Shown one piece after another: positions 55,897-64,000 of a stretch of 64,000 nt of DNA. Made by a program: the position numbers and the translations under genes. The stretch comes from Kineosporiaceae bacterium SCSIO 59966 (GTDB lineage Bacteria > Actinomycetota > Actinomycetes > Actinomycetales > SCSIO-59966), in contig CP052876.1 in the NCBI GenBank assembly GCA_020881835.1, positions 2,046,001 through 2,110,000 of the forward strand, in the 5' to 3' direction. Position 1 is the first letter of the stretch. Every line of letters starts with the position of its first letter. Below the pieces are notes generated by a model. It had not been told where the DNA came from and did no database searches. It saw only the letters and a list, made by a program, of their open reading frames with translations.

Positions 55897-57363
55897 GTGG
55901 ACCCAGGGACGCACACGACGGTGCTCGTGGTGCTGTCGGCCGCCCTCGTGCTGACGCTGCTCGGGCTTCTGCTCGTCCGGCACCAGCGGGAGCACACCCG
56001 GCGAGGACGGGTCGACCCGCTCACCGGCCTGGGCAACCGGCTCGTGCTGGCGGAGCGGGCCGAGAAGGTTCTCGGCGACCTCGCCCCGGACGACGACGGC
56101 CGGGGCCCGGCGCTCATGGTGCTGGACCTCGACGGTTTCAAGGACGTCAACGACACGCTCGGGCACGCCGTCGGCGACGCGGTGCTGGCCCAGGTGGCGG
56201 CCCGGCTTGCGGCGGTGTCGGCGGACGACGCGCTCGTGATCCGGCTGGGCGGCGACGAGTTCGCCGTGCTGGTGCCAGAGCCGACGACGACGGCCGAGGC
56301 GACCGTACTCGCCAAGCGCCTGCTCGCCGGCCTCGGAGCGGGCGGCTTCGTGGCCGGCGGCGTCGACCTGGACGTGCGGGCGAGCGTCGGCATCGCCCTG
56401 GCGCCGCAGGCCGGGCGTGACCTGTCCGACCTGCTGCGGCACGCGGACGTCGCCATGTACGAGGCGAAGCGCACCCGCTCCGGGGTCTGTTGCTTCACCG
56501 GCGACCTGTCCCCCGTGTCCACCGACGGCCTGGCGACGCTCGCGCGCCTGCGAGGGGCCATGGACTCCGGCGAGCTGTCCCTGCTGTACCAGCCGCTCGT
56601 GACGGCGAGCACCGGAGCGCTGTCCGCGTGCGAGGCGCTGCTGCGCTGGCGGCACCCCACCAGAGGCGAGCTGCCGCCGTCGGAGTTCGTCCCGCTGGCG
56701 GAGCGCACCAGCCTGATCCGGCCGCTGACCCGCTGGGTCCTGCTGACCGCACTGCGCGAGGCGTCGCGCTGGCGCTCCGAAGGCCTCCTCACGGTGATGA
56801 ACGTCAACGTCAGCGCCACCATGCTCGAGCCCGGCCTCCTCGGCATCGTCGAGGAGGCCCTGACCCTGAACCGCTGGCCCGCGGAGCTGCTCATGCTGGA
56901 GGTGACCGAGACGGCCATCGCCCAGAACCCGGAGGAGGCGCGGGCCGTGGTGGCGGCGCTGGGTGCCCGTGGCGTCCAGGTCTCCGTCGACGACTTCGGT
57001 GCCGGGTTCACCGGTCTGGGCCAGCTGCGCGGTCTGCACGTGCGCCAGCTGAAGGTCGACCGGCAGTTCGTCACCGAGCTGACCCGTGGCGGTATCGACG
57101 AAGCGATCGTCGCCTCGATCATCGAGCTCGGCCACCGGCTGGGTCTTGAGGTGGTCGCGGAGGGGATCGAGGACTCAGCCGTGGCAGCGCGTCTCACCGA
57201 GCTCGGCTGCGACGACCTCCAGGGGTACTGGTTCTCCGGACCGATCCCCGGCTCGCAGGTGGTCCGGTGGAACGCCGAGCGGGTGCGGGCCGAGCTGCCG
57301 CAGGTGCGGGCTCAGCTTCCGGGACTGCCGGCCGAGCCGCCGGAGCGCGCCGGCAGCCACTGA
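55897..57363 (+). CDS. GGDEF-EAL cyclic-di-GMP enzyme, membrane-anchored
   Basis: 488 aa. One N-terminal membrane span (residues 9-27), a GGDEF domain with intact RLGGDEFAVL near residue 115 and an EAL domain with CEALLRWRHP near residue 245, NVSATML, the metal-binding DDFGAGFTG and AEGIEDSA. Both catalytic motifs are intact, so it could make and break cyclic di-GMP. No RxxD inhibitory site precedes GGDEF, and no sensor domain is present apart from the membrane anchor. GTG start with GAGGAGGG. It ends 3 bases from the convergent phosphatase gene. Confidence 0.95.
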   Translation: MDPGTHTTVLVVLSAALVLTLLGLLLVRHQREHTRRGRVDPLTGLGNRLVLAERAEKVLGDLAPDDDGRGPALMVLDLDGFKDVNDTLGHAVGDAVLAQVAARLAAVSADDALVIRLGGDEFAVLVPEPTTTAEATVLAKRLLAGLGAGGFVAGGVDLDVRASVGIALAPQAGRDLSDLLRHADVAMYEAKRTRSGVCCFTGDLSPVSTDGLATLARLRGAMDSGELSLLYQPLVTASTGALSACEALLRWRHPTRGELPPSEFVPLAERTSLIRPLTRWVLLTALREASRWRSEGLLTVMNVNVSATMLEPGLLGIVEEALTLNRWPAELLMLEVTETAIAQNPEEARAVVAALGARGVQVSVDDFGAGFTGLGQLRGLHVRQLKVDRQFVTELTRGGIDEAIVASIIELGHRLGLEVVAEGIEDSAVAARLTELGCDDLQGYWFSGPIPGSQVVRWNAERVRAELPQVRAQLPGLPAEPPERAGSH

Positions 57364-57366
57364 CCG

Positions 57367-58488
57367 TCACGACCGCCACAGCAGCACCAGGGCGCGGTCG
57401 TCGGACTCCCCCGTGCCGGCGGCGTCGACGAGCCACTGGGCGCCCCCGGAGAACCCGCCGCGGCGGACGAGCTGCTCGGCCATGCCCATGAGCCGGTCGA
57501 TGCCGAGCGCCAGGTCGCGCCCGGGAGTCTCGACCATGCCGTCGGTGTAGAGCAGCAACGCGTCCCCCCGGTCGAGCCGGCCGGTCCGCGCCGGGAACGA
57601 GGCCCCCTCGACGACGCCGAGCGCCGGCCCGTGCTCACCCTCGAGCAGCTCCCAGCGGCCGGACCCTGCGTGGAAGTGGGCCGCCGGAGGGTGACCGGCG
57701 GAGGCGATCCGGTAGTCACCGGTGGCGAAGTCGACCGCGAGGTGGACGGCGGTGGCGAACCCCTCGTCCCACTGCTGGCGCAGCAGGTAGGCGTTGGCCG
57801 CCGGCAGGAACGTCTCCCGGCTCAGCGCGCCCAGCAGCCCGCCGAAGGCTCCGGAGAGCAGCAGCGCCCGGGTGCCGGCCGCCTGGCCCTTGCCGGACAC
57901 GTCGACGAGCACGATCTCCAGCGCCGAGCAGCCCTCCGGGCTGGCGACGAGGAAGTCTCCGGAGAAGGAGTCGCCGTACGCCGAGCGCAGCACCGTCTCG
58001 ACGTCCCAGCCCCGCGCCAGCGGTGGGATGCTGCCCTGGGCCCGCAGCCGGTCCCGCAGGTCGACGAGCATCGACTCCCCGAGGGTCCCCTGGACGCCGA
58101 GGCGCTCACGGCTGCGGGCGAACAGCAGGGTGAGGACGGCGGTCACCCCGATGACCGCGAGCGAGCCAGGACCGATCGGCTGCTGGCCGGTGCGCTCCAC
58201 GGCGCTGTAGAGGACGCCGGCGGCGACGACGAGGTAGAGCAGCACCATCGCCCGTACCCGCAGCAGGAAGGCGGCGATGAGCATGACCGGGACCATCGTC
58301 GTGACCGGCACCCAGCGAGCGTGCTCGACGCTCAGCAGCGCGACGCCGACCGCGAGCCCCGTGAGCAGCAGCAGCAGGAACGCCTGCGTCGGCAGCACGC
58401 GTCGTCGCACGGTCTGCCACACCTGGCGGACCTTACCGGCCCCCAGCCGGTAAACCGGTCGAGTCGGCGCAGGTCCGGCTGCCACCAT
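57367..58488 (-). CDS. Membrane-bound PP2C/SpoIIE-type serine phosphatase
   Basis: 373 aa. About four membrane spans (residues 34-125) are followed by a cytoplasmic PP2C_SIG domain: GDSFSGDFL, IVLVDVSGKGQAAG (metal Asp), SAGHPPAAHF and LLLYTDGMVE. Homologues act on anti-sigma-factor antagonists or regulate sporulation and stress sigma factors. No partner-switch genes lie nearby. GTG or ATG start region at 58488, 8 bases from the divergent acetyltransferase gene. Confidence 0.92.
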   Translation of the reverse strand: MVAAGPAPTRPVYRLGAGKVRQVWQTVRRRVLPTQAFLLLLLTGLAVGVALLSVEHARWVPVTTMVPVMLIAAFLLRVRAMVLLYLVVAAGVLYSAVERTGQQPIGPGSLAVIGVTAVLTLLFARSRERLGVQGTLGESMLVDLRDRLRAQGSIPPLARGWDVETVLRSAYGDSFSGDFLVASPEGCSALEIVLVDVSGKGQAAGTRALLLSGAFGGLLGALSRETFLPAANAYLLRQQWDEGFATAVHLAVDFATGDYRIASAGHPPAAHFHAGSGRWELLEGEHGPALGVVEGASFPARTGRLDRGDALLLYTDGMVETPGRDLALGIDRLMGMAEQLVRRGGFSGGAQWLVDAAGTGESDDRALVLLWRS

Positions 58489-58496
58489 GCTCTCCC

Positions 58497-59744
58497 ATGA
58501 GCTCCTTCCCCGGCACCCGCATCGTCCCCCTCGGCGCCGACCGGCAGGAGGAGGTGCTCGAGCTCGACCAGTGGGCGTTCGCCTTCGTGGAGGACCAGGG
58601 CGACGCCGCTGCGTCGTTCACCGGTTTCGAGTGGGACCGCACCGCCGGGGTGGAGGTCGACGGCAGACTCGCGGGCGTCCACTCGGTGTTCTCGCTGCGC
58701 ACCCCGGCGCCCGGCGGCGCCCAGGTGCCGACCGCCGGGCTCACCTGGGTCGGAGTCCACCCGCAGCACCGCCGCCGCGGCCTGCTCACCGCGATGGTGC
58801 GCCACCACCTGCACGCCGTGCACGAGGCGGGACGTGAGCCGGTGTCTGCCCTGTGGGCCGCCGAGCCGGCCATCTACGGCCGGTTCGGGTACGGCCAGGC
58901 GAGCGCCGGCCTGCGGTTCACCCTGCCGCGCCGGGCGGGGCTGCACGAGGTCGACGGCACCGAGGGGCTGACGGTGTCCGTGGAGAAGGCCGACGTCGAG
59001 GCGCACACCGGTCTCGTCGCCGACCTCTACGACGCGGTGCGGGCCCGGCGACCCGGGATGGTGTCCCGGGACGGCGACCTGGCCCGGCGCGTCCTGCTGG
59101 ACCCGCCGGCCTGGCGGGACGGCGCCGAGCGGCTGCGGCTGCTCGTCGTCCGGGACGGCGACGGTGCGCCGCGCGGGTACGCCCTGTTCCGTCGCAAGGA
59201 GAAGTGGGAGGAGGCCGGCCCACGGGGCGAGGTCCTCGTCCGCGAGGCCCACGCCGTCGACGCGGCCGCCACCCGGGTGCTCTGGGCACGGCTGAGCGAC
59301 CTGGACCTGATGGCGAGCGTGCGAACCGACATGCGTCCGGTGGACGACCCGCTCGTGCACCTGCTGCACGACGTGCGGGCTACCACCCCGCGGGTCACCG
59401 ACGGCCTGTGGGTGCGCCTGGTGGATCTGCCGACCGCCCTGGCGGCGCGCCGCTACACCGTCGACGTCGACGTCGTCCTCGGGGTGGAGGACCCGCTGTG
59501 CCCGTGGAACACCGGCCGGTGGCGGCTGCGCGGTGGCCCGGACGGCGCGCGGTGCGACCGGACGTCGGCCACCGCCGACCTGGACGTCGACGTGCGGGCG
59601 CTGGGGGCGACGTGGCTCGGCGGCCAGACGCTGCACCAGCTGGCTGCGGCGGGTCGGGTCGTCGAGCACACGCCCGGGTCGCTGGAACGCGCCGGACAGG
59701 CGTTCGCCTGGTCGGTGGCGGCGTACTGCGGGTGGGTGTTCTGA
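58497..59744 (+). CDS. Eis-like GNAT N-acetyltransferase
   Basis: 415 aa with the Eis architecture: two GNAT folds and a C-terminal SCP2-like domain. The acetyl-CoA loop is VGVHPQHRRRGLLTAMV near residues 85-101, and the protein ends in phenylalanine (YCGWVF), whose carboxylate acts as a base in Eis enzymes. The region PAIYGRFGYGQAS is also typical. Some Eis members acetylate aminoglycosides at several amines; others act on lysines or small amines. Substrate here unknown. It starts 8 bases from the divergent phosphatase gene, without a clear ribosome site. Confidence 0.9.
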   Translation: MSSFPGTRIVPLGADRQEEVLELDQWAFAFVEDQGDAAASFTGFEWDRTAGVEVDGRLAGVHSVFSLRTPAPGGAQVPTAGLTWVGVHPQHRRRGLLTAMVRHHLHAVHEAGREPVSALWAAEPAIYGRFGYGQASAGLRFTLPRRAGLHEVDGTEGLTVSVEKADVEAHTGLVADLYDAVRARRPGMVSRDGDLARRVLLDPPAWRDGAERLRLLVVRDGDGAPRGYALFRRKEKWEEAGPRGEVLVREAHAVDAAATRVLWARLSDLDLMASVRTDMRPVDDPLVHLLHDVRATTPRVTDGLWVRLVDLPTALAARRYTVDVDVVLGVEDPLCPWNTGRWRLRGGPDGARCDRTSATADLDVDVRALGATWLGGQTLHQLAAAGRVVEHTPGSLERAGQAFAWSVAAYCGWVF

Positions 59745-59751
59745 GGCCGGG

Positions 59752-60552
59752 TCAGGCGGCCGGCTGGCAGACCGGGCACCAGTAGAGGTTGCGTCCGGCC
59801 AGCTGCGCGGTGCGCACGGGCCCAGCGCACCGCCGGCACGGCAGTCCGGTGCGTCGGTAGACGTAGTGGGCGTCCTCGACGCCGACCCGACCGCGGGGCC
59901 GGGTGCGGTCCACCGGCAGGGTCGTCACGATCCGCCCCCGGCGGACGCCGTCCCGCAGCAGGCCGCGCAGGTCCGCCCAGAGGTCCTCGGCGGTCCGGGT
60001 CGGCACCGCGCGCCCGGGCAGGTAGGGGTCCAGTCCCGCCCGGTAGAGCGCCTCAGCCCGGTAGACGTTGCCCACGCCGGCGATCACGTCCTGCTGCATG
60101 AGCAGGCCGGCGACCGGCGCCCGCGAGGCGGTGAGCCGGGCGACGAACCGGCCCGGGTCGCCGTCGCGCCGCAGCGGGTCCGGCCCGAGCCGGGCGTGGA
60201 CGGCGGCCTTCTCGGCGGGGGTGTGGAGCTCGCACGCGGTGGCGCCGCGCAGGTCCGCCCAGAACCGTTGGCCCTGCAGCCTGAGCCGGACGGCGCCGCG
60301 CGACTCGGGGGCCTGCCCGGCCCCGAACGTCCACGTCCCGTACAGGCCGAGGTGCACGTGCACCCACCGGTCGCCGGCGAAACCGAGCCACAGGTGCTTG
60401 CCGTGCGCCTCGGTGCGTTCGAGGACCAGCCCGTCGAGGAGCGCCGCCCCCTGAGCGAAGCGGCCCTGGGGGCTGGCGGCCCGCAGCGGTTCCCCGGCGA
60501 GGTCCCGCCGGAAGCGGCGGGCCAGCCGGTGCAGGGTGTGCCCCTCGGGCAC
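59752..60552 (-). CDS. Fpg/Nei family DNA glycosylase
   Basis: 266 aa. Base-excision repair enzyme. The mature N-terminus PEGHTLHRLA (catalytic Pro2 and Glu3) is Nei-like, the helix-two-turn-helix is QQDVIAGVGNVYRAEAL, and the C-terminal zinc finger has CRRC and CPVC. This pattern fits Nei-type (oxidised pyrimidine) rather than MutM. GTG start, 1 base after the rpiB stop, so co-translated with rpiB. Confidence 0.92.
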   Translation of the reverse strand: MPEGHTLHRLARRFRRDLAGEPLRAASPQGRFAQGAALLDGLVLERTEAHGKHLWLGFAGDRWVHVHLGLYGTWTFGAGQAPESRGAVRLRLQGQRFWADLRGATACELHTPAEKAAVHARLGPDPLRRDGDPGRFVARLTASRAPVAGLLMQQDVIAGVGNVYRAEALYRAGLDPYLPGRAVPTRTAEDLWADLRGLLRDGVRRGRIVTTLPVDRTRPRGRVGVEDAHYVYRRTGLPCRRCAGPVRTAQLAGRNLYWCPVCQPAA

Positions 60553-60553
60553 G

Positions 60554-61024
60554 TCAGTGCGGCAGCGGCGGGAGCTCGCCGCGCTCCTCGTAGAGCCTCA
60601 CCATGTCGATCCGGCGCAGGTGCCGGTCGTCCCCGCTGAACGGCTCGGCGAGGAAGGCCTCGACGATCGCGGTCGCGTCCTCGAGGGAGTGCATCCGGGC
60701 GCCCACCGAGACGACGTTGGCGTCGTTGTGCTGGCGGGCCAGCTGCGCCGTCTGCGTGCTCCAGGCCAGCGCGGCGCGCACACCGGTGACCTTGTTGGCC
60801 GCGATCTGCTCGCCGTTGCCGGAGCCGCCCAGGACGACGCCGAGGCTGCCGGGCTCAGCGGACACCGCGGCGGCGGCGCGCAGGCAGAACACCGGGTAGT
60901 CGTCGAGCGGGTCGAGGCGGAACGGGCCGTGGTCGACGACGTCGTGCCCCGCGGCGGCCAGGTGCTTTTGCAGGTGGACCTTGAGGTCGTAGGCGGCGTG
61001 GTCGCCGCCGATGTGCACGCGCAT
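60554..61024 (-). CDS. rpiB: Ribose-5-phosphate isomerase B
   Basis: 156 aa. Interconverts ribulose- and ribose-5-phosphate in the pentose phosphate pathway. Begins MRVHIGGDHAAYDLK; GGSGNGEQIAANKVTGVRAA holds the active site. The mycobacterial type replaces the catalytic Cys of E. coli RpiB at this loop with Glu, and GNGEQ here agrees. ATG 61024 is chosen for the family start. Followed by the nei-type gene. Confidence 0.95.
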   Translation of the reverse strand: MRVHIGGDHAAYDLKVHLQKHLAAAGHDVVDHGPFRLDPLDDYPVFCLRAAAAVSAEPGSLGVVLGGSGNGEQIAANKVTGVRAALAWSTQTAQLARQHNDANVVSVGARMHSLEDATAIVEAFLAEPFSGDDRHLRRIDMVRLYEERGELPPLPH

Positions 61025-61046
61025 GGGGCCAGTGTGACCCACCGGG

Positions 61047-61715
61047 TCAGTCGAAGACCGGTCCCTGCTCGCGGCTGCGCTTCAGCTCGTAGAAGCCCGG
61101 GGTCGAGGCGACGGCGAGCACGCCGTCCCAGAGGCGCCCGGCGTCCTGTCCGCGAGGCGCCGGGGTGACGACCGGACCGAAGAACGCGACGCCCTGGACC
61201 GCGATGACCGGCGTGCCGACGTCCTGGCCGACGAGGGAGATGCCGCGCTCGTGGCTGGCCCGCAACGCGGCGTCGAAGGTGTCCAGCGCGCCGTACCGGG
61301 CGAGGTCGGCGGGCAGGCCCACCTCGGCGAGGGCCTTGGCGACGACTCCCTCGAAGTCGTCGTCACCGCCGGGGTGGATGCGGGTGCCCATCGCGTCGTA
61401 CAGCTCCTTGACGTACCGCTCGCCGTGCAGCTCGCGCGCGGCGGTGATCACCCGCACCGGGGCCCAGGCGCGCTGCAGCAGCGCGGCGTACTCCTCCGGC
61501 ACGTCCTGCCCCTCGTTGAGGACGGCCAGGCTCATCACGTGCCAGCGGACCCGCACCGACCGGACCCGCTCGACCTCCTCCATCCACCGGGACGTCATCC
61601 ACGCCCACGGGCACACCGGGTCGAACCAGAAGTCCACGGGTGTCGGGTCGGAGGCCTGGTCCGTGGTCGTGCTGACATCCGTGCTGGCATCCGTGCTGAC
61701 ATCTGTCTGCGGCAC
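61047..61715 (-). CDS. DsbA-fold oxidoreductase (mycothiol-linked type)
   Basis: 222 aa thioredoxin-fold protein with the active site FWFDPVCPWAWMTSRW: a single-Cys CPWA motif, so it is more likely a mycothiol- or glutathione-dependent reductase/isomerase than a disulfide generator. cis-Pro is in GTPVIAV. It lacks a signal peptide and should be cytoplasmic. The N-terminal TDVSTDASTDVST is a short repeat. GTG start with GAGGAG upstream. It precedes rpiB by 22 bases. Confidence 0.85.
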   Translation of the reverse strand: MPQTDVSTDASTDVSTTTDQASDPTPVDFWFDPVCPWAWMTSRWMEEVERVRSVRVRWHVMSLAVLNEGQDVPEEYAALLQRAWAPVRVITAARELHGERYVKELYDAMGTRIHPGGDDDFEGVVAKALAEVGLPADLARYGALDTFDAALRASHERGISLVGQDVGTPVIAVQGVAFFGPVVTPAPRGQDAGRLWDGVLAVASTPGFYELKRSREQGPVFD

Positions 61716-61726
61716 TGCTGCTCCTC

Positions 61727-61760
61727 GGTCTCAGGGCGGTCTGGGTCTCAGGGCGGTCTG
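61727..61760 (+). repeat. 17-bp tandem duplication upstream of the DsbA-like gene
   Basis: Two perfect 17-base copies (61727-61743 and 61744-61760) starting GGTCTCAGGG, in the divergent gap between the DsbA-like gene and pepN. Confidence 0.85.
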
Positions 61761-61881
61761 TGAGCGGAACGGCGGCGAAGCGGCCGGCGCGCAGCACCGA
61801 CCGGGTGTCGCCTGCGACAGCGTGCCCGGTCGTGCGAGGATTCCCGCCCGACCACGATCCGAGACGACGGAAGGGGCTTGC

Positions 61882-64000
<2,119 letters not shown>

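Overview
The window is very GC-rich DNA with dense operons, frequent GTG starts and many 4-base GTGA or ATGA stop/start overlaps. Gene content (clpP1-clpP2-clpX with tig, a HAIR-type heat-shock operator, a translational ileS T-box, a ValRS and an RpiB resembling the mycobacterial forms, an RNase E with a long disordered N-terminus) points to an actinobacterium. A member of the Micrococcales is likely, but the genus cannot be fixed from the sequence.

Left part (1-5440, minus strand): a DegV protein, leuS with a leucine-rich leader peptide and terminator hairpins, a UbiA-like membrane enzyme, and hsp20 behind a HAIR operator. Bases 5614-14446 form a carbohydrate locus. A DeoR regulator and a GH4 phospho-glycosidase run leftward, and a PfkB kinase, a PHP protein, a binding-protein-dependent ABC importer and a NagB-type deaminase run rightward. 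A tRNA-Ala follows.

Bases 14896-30216 are the conserved actinobacterial block (leftward) rne - rplU - rpmA - obgE - proB - proA - nadD - LCP-like protein - rsfS - phosphatase. It is interrupted by a rightward Rieske lipoprotein and an IS110-family insertion sequence. Bases 30248-34078 hold a NYN-domain gene and an IclR - E1 alpha - E1 beta - single lipoyl domain operon. This block separates two radical-SAM-associated genes that are usually adjacent. Bases 34195-41843 (leftward) carry the radical SAM gene, ndk, a DUF4233 gene, folC and ileS with its T-box.

Bases 42106-46872 are an acyl-CoA module: SDR, acyl-CoA ligase, TetR and an AidB-like dehydrogenase around a divergent promoter. Then come valS, a DUF559-type protein, clpX, clpP2, clpP1 and tig, tRNA-Pro and tRNA-Gly, a GGDEF-EAL protein, a PP2C phosphatase, an Eis-like acetyltransferase, a Nei-type glycosylase, rpiB, a DsbA-fold protein and the first 706 codons of pepN.

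Two short dispersed repeat families stand out. A 22-bp element occurs 12 times, always directly downstream of a gene and always in the sense direction, and two copies bracket the IS110 element. A 59-bp imperfect palindrome occurs three times between genes. Regulatory sites readable here include the leuS attenuator-like leader, HAIR, T-box, a ClgR-like box upstream of clpP1, several TANNNT -10 elements that would give leaderless mRNAs, and a TetR-type palindrome.
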